DNA of 64,000 bases from positions 1-64,000 of the forward strand of contig LIIK01000001.1 of the NCBI GenBank assembly GCA_001421095.1. Direction: 5' to 3'. This DNA comes from Candidatus [Bacteroides] periocalifornicus. Lineage in GTDB: Bacteria; Bacteroidota; Bacteroidia; Bacteroidales; CAJPTX01. Each line of letters starts with the position of its first letter. Within the stretch, counting starts at the first letter, position 1. The notes under the pieces are model-generated. The model saw only the letters and a list, made by a program, of their open reading frames with translations. It searched no databases and was not told where the DNA came from. Shown here in pieces: positions 50,379 through 57,742 of this stretch. The position numbers and the translations under genes were made by a program.

Positions 50379-51965
50379 CTAACGTTCACGCAAAGCCTCA
50401 ATTTTCCCCGCAAAGTAAGCACTTTTTTCTGGATTTCTAGCCGCGAGCCGATTATACATGGTGATGGCTATGGCAAAATCCCCCTTCTCTGCGTGCATAT
50501 CCGCCAGATGCTCGCTCACTATACTCCGCGATAGCACGCTGGATTCCCTAGCCAGATCCTCCTGCTGCTCTGTAGCATCTGCTGGTTTCTTGGCCATCTC
50601 ACGCATGGTCTCCAGCAGGCTGTCCAGATTATTGAGGTACGACTCTATGCGTTGCATCTGATCCTTCCCCTCCTGCTTTGCCTTCCTGTAGAGCGGATTC
50701 AGCTGCGTTCGCACGTACTCGTACCCCTCTGCCGAGAGTGTGCCCGCGCCACCCTCCAGCGTGAATAGCGAGGCCGAAATCTCGGGGACTGGGGTAGCCA
50801 ATGACTGGTCGAGCACGCCTCGAAGATCTACCTCGCCTGCTTCAGCTCCTATAGTCCCGGTAGAGGCCGATTCTCCTGTATCTTGCCTGCGTGTCGGTGA
50901 GTCTCCCCCCTTGGCCTGTCCACTCCTAGCCCGGACACTTCCGCCCAAGAGGGCATTCCAGTCCATAACCACGGTGGTTGGCTCTGTGCTATCTGCCATG
51001 CTGGAATCGTCCCCCCCTGCGCCTCTAGCCGCTGCAGGTTGGGGATCTGCATTCGCCAAATCACGTTCAATAACCCCATTTTTACCCCCATTCTCCGCGC
51101 TTTCTGCCCGTCCCTGACCATCACTGCCCGCCTCGCTGTAGAACGCCGCAAAGCTGGGGTCATGGGCCTGTTCTTGGGCATCGTGCGCATCTACACCCTG
51201 CGATGCATCCTCTGGGGCTACAGGGCTGGAGGCAGGGGGCGGGGGAACGCTATCGACGCTTCGGGAGGCTAGGGGGGCGCTGGCCGGGGATGGCTGGGAG
51301 GCGCTGGGGAACGAGCCCGTCGCTACGGGGGCGTTTCCTGCCATTCCTGCCCCGTTCTCCGCGCTTTCAGGCCCTTCCTGCACTCCACTACCCGCTCCGC
51401 CGTAGAACGTCGCAAAACTGGGGTCGTGGGCTTGTTCTTGGGCATCGTGCGTGTCCAATGCCTGCGTATCCTGTTTCGGCTCGGTTTCCACTTGGGGAGA
51501 ACTTGGCGCGTACTCCTGCGTTGCTACAGTCTCCCGGGGGGCGCTGTAGGCTACCGTGGTAGTAGTGTACGCCTCCCCATCTGAAGGGTTCTCATGCTGT
51601 TGATGCTGTGGATTTTCTACGCTGAATGGTGAGGTCGATGCTGCTGAAGTCTCTTGGGGTTGAGATGCCTCGCTTACCGCATCGCTGGGCAGCAGATCAT
51701 CCAGCTCTACCGTTAGCGGCAGCAGACTACCATTCACTGCCCTGTACACCGACACCGCGCTGGGGACCTGGGCTGCAATCTGGAACAGTAGCTGGCTACG
51801 ATTGGCACTCGGGGCCTGCGAAGTCCCCACTCCACGCGCTCGCAGCAGATGCGCCGCATGGCAGTACGGATACTTTGCGCAGAGCTCTGCGGCCCACCCG
51901 GCATCAGATTCGTTTATGGCTGCTTGCCCAAAGAGCAAAGAATAGAATTTCTCGGCAGTTTCCAT
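50379..51965 (-). CDS. Hypothetical TPR-like protein with internal repeat
   Basis: Protein of 528 residues found between lptE and secG in Bacteroidota. The N-terminal part (about 1-95) is helical. A long low-complexity, Ser/Pro/Ala/Glu-rich middle (about 100-390) holds two near-identical segments containing DAQEQAHDPSFA and AESAENG or PESAENG. The C-terminal part has coiled-coil/TPR character: RIESYLNNLDSLLETMREMA, then LADMHAEKGDFAIAITMYNRLAARNPEKSAYFAGKIEALR. No signal peptide. Function unknown; the helical end suggests protein-protein contacts. Lies 27 nt after lptE. Confidence 0.75.
   Translation of the reverse strand: METAEKFYSLLFGQAAINESDAGWAAELCAKYPYCHAAHLLRARGVGTSQAPSANRSQLLFQIAAQVPSAVSVYRAVNGSLLPLTVELDDLLPSDAVSEASQPQETSAASTSPFSVENPQHQQHENPSDGEAYTTTTVAYSAPRETVATQEYAPSSPQVETEPKQDTQALDTHDAQEQAHDPSFATFYGGAGSGVQEGPESAENGAGMAGNAPVATGSFPSASQPSPASAPLASRSVDSVPPPPASSPVAPEDASQGVDAHDAQEQAHDPSFAAFYSEAGSDGQGRAESAENGGKNGVIERDLANADPQPAAARGAGGDDSSMADSTEPTTVVMDWNALLGGSVRARSGQAKGGDSPTRRQDTGESASTGTIGAEAGEVDLRGVLDQSLATPVPEISASLFTLEGGAGTLSAEGYEYVRTQLNPLYRKAKQEGKDQMQRIESYLNNLDSLLETMREMAKKPADATEQQEDLARESSVLSRSIVSEHLADMHAEKGDFAIAITMYNRLAARNPEKSAYFAGKIEALRER
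51088..51466. repeat. Direct repeat of about 117 nt inside the TPR-like gene
   Basis: Segments at about 51088-51204 and 51350-51466 are highly similar over their whole length (shared TTCTCCGCGCTTTC and TTGTTCTTGGGCATCGTGCG). Both lie in the same frame and encode the two DAQEQAHDPSFA segments. The 262-nt period, with intervening unique sequence, suggests a past internal duplication. Confidence 0.8.
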
Positions 51966-51992
51966 ACGTTCTCTGGGTATAGGTACAAAAAA

Positions 51993-52664
51993 TTACCAGT
52001 TGGCGACAGCGGCGTTGAAAATGTCCTCTACCAGCTTATCGGCAATGGTCTCCACCAGCTGGGCCTCCACCTGCGCAAGAATCTGGGATGAGGGGAAATC
52101 CTCGTATTGGCTAAAGGTCTGGTCATAGTTCCCATGCTCATCCTGCGCGTTCTTGAATACCACGTGAATGGCAATGGTTAGGCGATTCTGCGCCGCCTGC
52201 TCGTTGCTCTGGATGGTTACCGGGGCAACGGAATAGCCGGTAATCTCGCCGGTGAAGTCGAAATCCCCCCCCTGCTCCACCAGCTCTAGGCTCGTCTGGG
52301 TGATAAAACGTTCCTTGAGCTTCTCGCCCACAAGTGACGCCAGCGTGGGATTCACAATCGGGGCAACATTCTGGAAGTGTCCTATGCTCACCGTGTGGGT
52401 CGTGGGTGATATGCTAGCCCCTGTGAATGAATACTTAATGGAACACGCAGTGAATAGAATTCCACACAGTCCGCAGAGAGGCGCAAGCACGCCGTACTGG
52501 TAGAAACGTCGTTCCCACGTAATGCCACATCCTTTACACTCCCCCCTTCGCAGCACCCTGGGTAGGCAGCCGACCAGCATGTCAATAACCTGCTTACCGA
52601 CGCTGTGTATCCCTCTGGAACACGCCTTTCTCCCCCTGCGCAATGATGCGAATAGCCCTCTCAT
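51993..52664 (-). CDS. lptE: LptE-family LPS-assembly lipoprotein
   Basis: Outer-membrane lipoprotein partner of LptD in LPS insertion. A lipobox ILFTAC precedes SIKYSFTGASI, the usual start of mature Bacteroidota LptE. The mature region has GHFQNVAPIVNPTLASLVGEKLKERFI and a C-terminal IADKLVEDIFNAAV helix. From the ATG overlapping the regulator's stop (ATGA), the protein has 223 residues and about 73 precede the lipid Cys, far longer than a normal signal peptide. A start near GVLAPLCGLCGILFTAC, from a GTG codon about 15 residues before the Cys, would fit better. I give the long frame because of the ATGA coupling. Confidence 0.82.
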   Translation of the reverse strand: MRGLFASLRRGRKACSRGIHSVGKQVIDMLVGCLPRVLRRGECKGCGITWERRFYQYGVLAPLCGLCGILFTACSIKYSFTGASISPTTHTVSIGHFQNVAPIVNPTLASLVGEKLKERFITQTSLELVEQGGDFDFTGEITGYSVAPVTIQSNEQAAQNRLTIAIHVVFKNAQDEHGNYDQTFSQYEDFPSSQILAQVEAQLVETIADKLVEDIFNAAVANW

Positions 52665-53902
52665 GCCTTAATGCCGTACTCTCTGATTTTCCGATATAGC
52701 GTCCGCTCAGAGATGCCCAATTCCTTTGCCGTCACCCTACGATGCCCCCGATTCTTCTCCAGCGTTCGCCGAATTACACCCTCCTCCAGGTCGGCCAACG
52801 AGCCCCCACCCTCCTGCACCACCACGGGTTCTACCACGGGTACCTTTGACGATGCTGCTGTAGGCTGAACCACAGGGATCGATGTGCCTGGCACGCCCAG
52901 CCCTCTGTGGGCATCCATATCGCTGAATAGCCTCGGGTTGGCCGCCACATACCGCGCTGCCTCGGGGGAAGCCCCCCCCTGCATAAGGTCGTACACCAGA
53001 TGCTTGAGCTCATTCATATCGGTTCGCATCTCGTAAAGCACGCTGTAGAGGAGGTCGCGCTCGCTCTTGAGCTCTGAATCGGCCCCATGGTAGAGCGCCG
53101 GGAGCGCATTGCCATAAGGGCGTGGCAGGTAGCGCTGCAGTGTCTCGCCAGTGATTTCCCGCTCTTGCTCTACTATGGATATCTGCTCTGTAACATTCTT
53201 GAGCTGCCGAATGTTGCCCGGCCAGCTGTAAGCCAAGAGTGCCTCCTGAGCTCCACTGCCCAGGCGGATAGCTGGCATGCGGTACTTCTCAGAAAAATCG
53301 ATGGCAAAATGCTTAAAGAGCAGAACCGCATCATCGCCCCGTTCGCGGAGAGGGGGGACGTTAATGGGCACTGTCGATAGCCGATAGTAGAGGTCTTCGC
53401 GAAAACGCCCCTGGGCTATTGCCTCCTCCAGATGCACATTGGTCGCAGCTATCACCCGAATGTCGGTACGTTGCACCGCGCTAGAACCCACCTTCAGGAA
53501 TTCACCCGACTCCAGCACTCTGAGCAGTCGTGCCTGCGTGGGCAGGGGGAGTTCTGCCACCTCGTCGAGAAATATGGTACCGCCGTCGGCCACCTCAAAG
53601 TAACCCTTACGGTTGTCAACAGCCCCGGTGAATGAACCCTTCACATGCCCGAAAAGCTCGGAGTCAATGGTGCCCTCTGGTATAGCACCGCAGTTGACCG
53701 CTATGTACTGCCCATGCTTGCGCGCCCCGTACTGATGCACTATCTGCGGAAAGAACTCCTTGCCAGAACCGCTCTCCCCCATCACCAGCACTGAGAGGTC
53801 AGTCGGTGCCACCTGGTACGCCACCTCTATAGCGCGCAGCAACGCCGCATTAGTCCCTATAATGCCAAATCGTGCCTTTATTGAATCGAGATCCACTCGC
53901 AT
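52661..53902 (-). CDS. Sigma-54-dependent Fis-family transcriptional regulator
   Basis: Activator of sigma-54 RNA polymerase, 413 residues from Met at 53902. The AAA+ domain begins almost at the N terminus: Walker A GESGSGKE (about 42-49), GSFTGA loop (variant of GAFTGA), Walker B GGTIFLDEVAEL and the R-finger region RFREDLYYRLS. A linker with helical region (ELKSERDLLYSVLYEMRTDM) leads to a C-terminal Fis-type HTH (RRVTAKELGISERTLYRKIREYG). There is no receiver, GAF or PAS domain, so the input is unclear. The promoter at 53927-53956 fixes the start at 53902 rather than the longer frame. It probably heads the operon running to secG. Confidence 0.92.
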   Translation of the reverse strand: MRVDLDSIKARFGIIGTNAALLRAIEVAYQVAPTDLSVLVMGESGSGKEFFPQIVHQYGARKHGQYIAVNCGAIPEGTIDSELFGHVKGSFTGAVDNRKGYFEVADGGTIFLDEVAELPLPTQARLLRVLESGEFLKVGSSAVQRTDIRVIAATNVHLEEAIAQGRFREDLYYRLSTVPINVPPLRERGDDAVLLFKHFAIDFSEKYRMPAIRLGSGAQEALLAYSWPGNIRQLKNVTEQISIVEQEREITGETLQRYLPRPYGNALPALYHGADSELKSERDLLYSVLYEMRTDMNELKHLVYDLMQGGASPEAARYVAANPRLFSDMDAHRGLGVPGTSIPVVQPTAASSKVPVVEPVVVQEGGGSLADLEEGVIRRTLEKNRGHRRVTAKELGISERTLYRKIREYGIKA

Positions 53903-53926
53903 GGTATACCCCCGTATCGCTAGCAG

Positions 53927-53956
53927 CAAAGGTAGGTAAAAAAACGAAGGTGGCAA
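53927..53956 (-). promoter_or_regulatory. Promoter of sigma-54 regulator - lptE - secG operon
   Basis: TTG (53956-53954), 19-nt spacer, TACCTTTG (53934-53927), 25 nt before the chosen ATG. Full match to the best promoters in the window. Confidence 0.8.
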
Positions 53957-54110
53957 TACACGGCAAAAAAAAGACCCGTATGGGTTCCATCTTTTACATC
54001 CCTCTCTTGCGCGTAAATCGTCTTTCAAACAATTCAATTCATCGAAAGATATTACCTGCTTTCGTAGCGACGTGGCGCGCCGCGTCGCGATAAATGCCGC
54101 GTCGTCTTTG
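53955..54110. repeat. Composite repeat: terminator-like hairpin and palindrome D
   Basis: AGACCCgtatGGGTtCCATCTTTTA (53973-53997) is related to the motifs at 48710 and 57440. On the minus strand it reads ACCC-ATAC-GGGTCTTTTTTTT, a short hairpin with a T-run that may end the LysO transcript. It is followed by ATTCATCGAAAGA and the palindrome GCGACGTGGCGCGCCGCGTC (54066-54087) plus a second GCCGCGTCGTC. Spacer 53957-54206 has nothing else. Confidence 0.6.
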
Positions 54111-54206
54111 GGAGTTGAGAGAGCTCAGGTCTGGCCTTCCAGGCCACGGGAGTGTATGGTTTTCTAACGCCCAGCTACCCCATTGGCTAGCGTTCCAAGG
54201 GCACTC

Positions 54207-54818
54207 CTACATTGCCAGCGCGAGCCCCACGCCAAACGGGACGAAAAGCGTGATGACCACACCGTGGTAGATACACACCACCGAGTACTCTGGAGCCGTT
54301 GCCTTCACTATGAAGGGGAGCGTGGTGTCCATAGAAGTACCTCCAGCAGCACAGATTGGCGCCAGATTCCCCCCGATCTTGGCAAAGGGGCGCGCCAATA
54401 GCAGCGCCATAAGCTCACGAGATATACTGCTCAGCAGCGCTACCGCCCCAAGGGTGGCATTGTACTTCTCGGTGATGATTACGCAGCTCAGGCTATAGTA
54501 GCCAAATCCTGAGGCCACGGCCAGCAGCTCTTTCAGCAGGTACGAGGGGAATAGCAACCTCGCCACCAAGGCCCCAGCAAATGTACCCACTAGCGTTGCC
54601 ACTGGCAACAGCAGCAACCGTGGCGACATCTTGGTGATGGCGGCAAGCGTTGAGGGCTCCCCGCCCACCGTAATCCCCACCAGGCACATTAGGATGTAGA
54701 GGGCTACCAGCGTGATATTCGGATTGTACACCCACTCTGGCAACGGAACGAAAAAGCTCAAGAGCATGCCCACAACAAATACCCCCAGAAATGAGAGTGT
54801 ATGCCAAACAGCTTTCAT
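54207..54818 (-). CDS. lysO: LysO-like exporter, C-terminal part (second gene of a split pair)
   Basis: Membrane protein of 203 residues matching the C-terminal DUF340 half of the lysine exporter LysO. Conserved parts are NITLVALYILMCLVGITVGGE, VASGFGYYSLSCVIITEKYNATLGAVALLSSISREL and GGTSMDTTLPFIVK. LysO exports lysine or its toxic analogues in Proteobacteria as one protein of about 300 residues. Here the two halves are separate genes, 30 nt apart, an arrangement known in Bacteroidota. With the gene upstream it should form one transporter. Confidence 0.85.
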   Translation of the reverse strand: MKAVWHTLSFLGVFVVGMLLSFFVPLPEWVYNPNITLVALYILMCLVGITVGGEPSTLAAITKMSPRLLLLPVATLVGTFAGALVARLLFPSYLLKELLAVASGFGYYSLSCVIITEKYNATLGAVALLSSISRELMALLLARPFAKIGGNLAPICAAGGTSMDTTLPFIVKATAPEYSVVCIYHGVVITLFVPFGVGLALAM

Positions 54819-54848
54819 AACGTCACTGAATTGATAGCAGCACCCCTG

Positions 54849-55148
54849 CTAATTCTCTCCTTTTACCCTCCTTGTTCTCCGCAGCAGCAATTTCTCAAAT
54901 AGCCATCCCGCGGCAATGCTACCAGCCACCAGCAGCACGGTGATCGCTAGCGACTGCAAACCCAGAGTGTGGAGATTCGACCTTACCTCTGGCCTGTGCC
55001 CTATAGAGAGCCCTAGGGTGAAAAGAAGCACGTAGAGCGTGATCCCAACCAGCTTATTCGCCCCTTTTATCAGCTGGCGAAAACGGCGTAAAAAGTAACC
55101 CACAACCGCACCTGCAGCCATGAGTATTACCAGTATTACTATTTCCAT
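54849..55148 (-). CDS. LysO-like exporter, N-terminal part (first gene of a split pair)
   Basis: Protein of 99 residues with three hydrophobic helices (ILVILMAAGAVVGYFLR, VGITLYVLLFTLGLSIGH, LAITVLLVAGSIAAGWLF), matching the N-terminal region of LysO. The segment LLFTLGLSIG is typical of the family. Its stop is 30 nt before the C-terminal half gene. Its start overlaps the nucleotidyltransferase gene's end by 10 nt, so all three are probably one transcript. Confidence 0.8.
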   Translation of the reverse strand: MEIVILVILMAAGAVVGYFLRRFRQLIKGANKLVGITLYVLLFTLGLSIGHRPEVRSNLHTLGLQSLAITVLLVAGSIAAGWLFEKLLLRRTRRVKGEN

Positions 55149-56047
55149 AGATGCTCTGGATATACACCCTGTTCTACTAAGCCGGCTAACTGTGCTGCCA
55201 CGTAGGGCCTATCTGCTGGATAGGTAACACCGCACCAAGGCGAACGGCAGGGTAATACCTGGCAACGAGCCAACCCCGCCGCAAGCGACCGCTCCACCAC
55301 CGTGGGTATATAGCACTCCGCTTTCTGAGTATCAGCCCCACCCTGGAAAAAATCGCGAATGTACTCCTCCGCCCTCTGGATGTAGTCTGGCGTGAATCCC
55401 CAGCAGTTCATCGATACCACACTATCCTCTGGCAATCCCACAGGGCGGCCAGCATCGGCTTCATCCACAATGCCCCCTGCCGTCTTCCGGATTTTCGTGT
55501 GCTCCCGTATGCCCTGCAGCTGCCCCTGGGCATCGAGCCTACATACACCGCGAGATACCGTGCCCGCCTCAGAAAGGGTGGCTGCCAGCGAGTACCCCAC
55601 CATGCTCCATACCCCCGTGCCTACCGTTTGGCCCAAATGCCCTCCTAGAGTTTGAAATGCGGGTAGCCCGTAGAAATCGTCAGCATTGATCACGGCAAAC
55701 GGACCCTCTATAGCATCCTTCGCGCACCAAACGGCATGGGCGGTTCCCCAGGGTTTCACTCTACCCGCAGGCACTTCTATACCCGTGGGCATGGTCTCTA
55801 CCTCTTGGTAGGCTAGCTGAACGGGTAAATTCTCGGGCAACTTAGCCAACACCTGCTGCCGAAAGTCTGCCTCTATTGCCCTTCTTATGATAAACACCAC
55901 CCGACCAAAACCACTTCGGAGGGCATCATACACAGAATATTCTAGGATGGTAGTGCCACCTGGGCCTATGCCATCCAGCTGCTTTATACCGCCATACCGA
56001 CTACCTATGCCAGCAGCCAGCACCAAAAGCGTTGGAGAATTTGGCAT
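55139..56047 (-). CDS. Sugar-phosphate nucleotidyltransferase family protein
   Basis: Cytoplasmic enzyme of 302 residues with the nucleotidyltransferase signature LLVLAAGIGSRYGGIKQLDGIGPGG at the N terminus (residues 7-31), followed by a substrate-loop segment KPWGTAHAVWCAKDAI and the metal-binding strand VINADDFYG. The GGIKQL version is seen in a Bacteroidota group of unknown sugar specificity (often annotated NDP-sugar synthase). It probably activates a sugar-1-phosphate for a surface polysaccharide. No other sugar gene is adjacent; the upstream gene in its possible operon is mqnE, 125 nt away. Confidence 0.8.
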   Translation of the reverse strand: MPNSPTLLVLAAGIGSRYGGIKQLDGIGPGGTTILEYSVYDALRSGFGRVVFIIRRAIEADFRQQVLAKLPENLPVQLAYQEVETMPTGIEVPAGRVKPWGTAHAVWCAKDAIEGPFAVINADDFYGLPAFQTLGGHLGQTVGTGVWSMVGYSLAATLSEAGTVSRGVCRLDAQGQLQGIREHTKIRKTAGGIVDEADAGRPVGLPEDSVVSMNCWGFTPDYIQRAEEYIRDFFQGGADTQKAECYIPTVVERSLAAGLARCQVLPCRSPWCGVTYPADRPYVAAQLAGLVEQGVYPEHLWK

Positions 56048-56172
56048 CGCTATCTTGCTAAAAAACGCCGCGAAGTTGTGAAAAAAATCAATGGCAATGC
56101 CTCTCCCTGCAGTTCAGTTCCACGTTTAAAATGGGAAAACACTGTTGCACAGCTCTCTCTAGCATCAAAAAG

Positions 56173-57399
56173 CTATACGGCTTGGTACAGAGAATCTCGC
56201 TCAAGGGGGGTGTAGCCCGCATCGAGCACTATCTGCCGGAGCTCGCTTACCGTAGCCGTCGGTTGCTGGTCTTCGACACCCGCCATGCTGTAGATCCTCG
56301 TGCTATCGCCTATCGTCCCATCCAGATCGTCTACCCCGTAGGCCAATGCCAGCGGGATATTGCGCTTCCCTAGCATTGGCCAATACCCCTTAAGATGCTG
56401 GATATTATCCAAGTATAGCCTACAGACAGCGTAGTTCCGTAGCACCTCTAGGGTAGACACCTCGCCCCGTACTCCCAGCCTATTCCCAGCCGCACGGAAC
56501 TTTAGGGGGATAAAACAGTTGAATCCTCCCGTTTCATCCTGCAGCCTACGGAGCTGTTCTAGGTGATCCACCCTATCTGCATAGCCCTCTATGTGGCCAA
56601 AGAGCATGGTGGCATTTGATCGCATTCCGAGGCGATGGGCCTGCCAATGCACCTCTAGCCACTGCTGCGCCGTGCATTTCTCTGGGCATATCTGCTGGCG
56701 AACCTCCTCGGCAAATATCTCTGCGCCACCACCCGGAATAGAATCCAGCCCTGCCGCTTGTAGCTGGGCCAACGCCACATCTAGCGAAAGGTTGGCATCT
56801 CGCACCAGCGGCACCAGCTCTACCGCCGAGAATGCCTTGATATGCAGCCTCGGAGCCGCCTGTCGTACCGTCTGCAGCAGCTCTACCACATGGTGAAATG
56901 TCCATTCAGGATGCACTCCCCCCGTGATATGAACCTCTGTGTTACCCTCTTCCTGCAGCTTGCGAGCCTTAGAGGCTATCTGCTCTAGGGTGAGTTCCCA
57001 AGCCTCCGGATGCCCACGCTCCTTGCGGAATGAGCAGAAACTGCACTGGTAGCGGCACAGGTTGGTCGGTTCTATATGCCCATTACGATTGTAGTAGGTG
57101 CTAAGCCCATTGAGGCGAAGCCGGGTATAGCTTGCAGCCAACGAGAGTAGAGGGGGGGAGGCATACCTGTAGAGCGCTAACCCCTGGGCAGGCGTGAGCC
57201 GTTCCCCCGCCATTGCCGCTTCTATTCCCTCGCGAACCTCTAGCGGTGCACTAGGCAGGTGGAGGCCTATCAACCTCCGCTTGCGCTCCATAAGCACCTC
57301 AACACTAGGGGTGTGCAACTCTTCAAGAGGGAATTCCATGCCAATGGCTCTTTCTATTGCCCTCCTATAACGGTGAAGCCCCTTCCTTTGTTTCACCAC
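56173..57399 (-). CDS. mqnE: Aminofutalosine synthase MqnE
   Basis: Radical SAM enzyme of the futalosine pathway of menaquinone synthesis; it joins 3-enolpyruvyl-benzoate with SAM to give aminofutalosine. The cluster motif is in TNLCRYQCSFCSFRKERG (CxxxCxxC). Other family blocks are HITGGVHPEW, HIKAFSAVELVPL, AGLDSIPGGGAEIFAEEVR, NATMLFGHIEG and LQDETGGFNCFIPLKF. The GGGAEIF block and the overall pattern favour MqnE over MqnC or CofH. It has 408 residues; a Met 20 codons inside (before EFPLEELHTP) could be the true start. No other mqn gene is in the window. Confidence 0.9.
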   Translation of the reverse strand: MVKQRKGLHRYRRAIERAIGMEFPLEELHTPSVEVLMERKRRLIGLHLPSAPLEVREGIEAAMAGERLTPAQGLALYRYASPPLLSLAASYTRLRLNGLSTYYNRNGHIEPTNLCRYQCSFCSFRKERGHPEAWELTLEQIASKARKLQEEGNTEVHITGGVHPEWTFHHVVELLQTVRQAAPRLHIKAFSAVELVPLVRDANLSLDVALAQLQAAGLDSIPGGGAEIFAEEVRQQICPEKCTAQQWLEVHWQAHRLGMRSNATMLFGHIEGYADRVDHLEQLRRLQDETGGFNCFIPLKFRAAGNRLGVRGEVSTLEVLRNYAVCRLYLDNIQHLKGYWPMLGKRNIPLALAYGVDDLDGTIGDSTRIYSMAGVEDQQPTATVSELRQIVLDAGYTPLERDSLYQAV

Positions 57400-57578
57400 C
57401 TCGGGTAACTATTGCCTTTTTCTGCCATAAGACCTCAACAAAAACTCCCCCATGGGTTCAATCTTTTATCGCAGGCCTTTCCCCGATGCAGCACGTCGCA
57501 CCGTTTAATGGATTTTTGCAGAGGTCTTGGTTGGTACGGCATACCTCGCCACAGCCTCCCCTCCAATGCCGACTGTAG

Positions 57579-57614
57579 GGGCGGGGTCTTCGCAATGCGA
57601 AGATTTCCCCGCCC
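57579..57614. repeat. Short hairpin repeat family C, copy 4 (longest stem)
   Basis: GGGCGGGG-TCTTCGCAATGCGAAGA-TTTCCCCGCCC: the inner stem TCTTCGC/GCGAAGA and the outer GGGCGGGG/CCCCGCCC form one extended hairpin. Confidence 0.7.
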
Positions 57615-57679
57615 ACCGCCTCATCCGCCATGCTTACGCCCACCCTTCCCTCCCCCGCTTCCCCTTACGCTCCCTCTAC

Positions 57680-57723
57680 AAAAAACTCGGTGGGGTGCAA
57701 ACGATTCTGCCTGCACCCCGCCT
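57680..57723 (-). terminator. Terminator of the methyl-accepting protein gene
   Basis: GGCGGGGTGCA/TGCACCCCACC stem (one mismatch) on the minus strand, then GAGTTTTTTG, about 20 nt after the stop. Confidence 0.75.
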
Positions 57724-57742
57724 GGTCTATAACACCGCTCGG

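Larger units (their letters stand above)
57400..57742. other. Repeat-bearing spacer between MCP and mqnE
   Basis: About 340 nt. It holds CATGGGTTCAATCTTTTATCG (57452-57472), palindrome D (57483-57505, GATGCAGCACGTCGCACCG), a tail like repeat A (GGTTGGTACGGCA, 57529-57541), hairpin C (57579-57614) and the MCP terminator (57680-57723). No gene. Confidence 0.55.
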
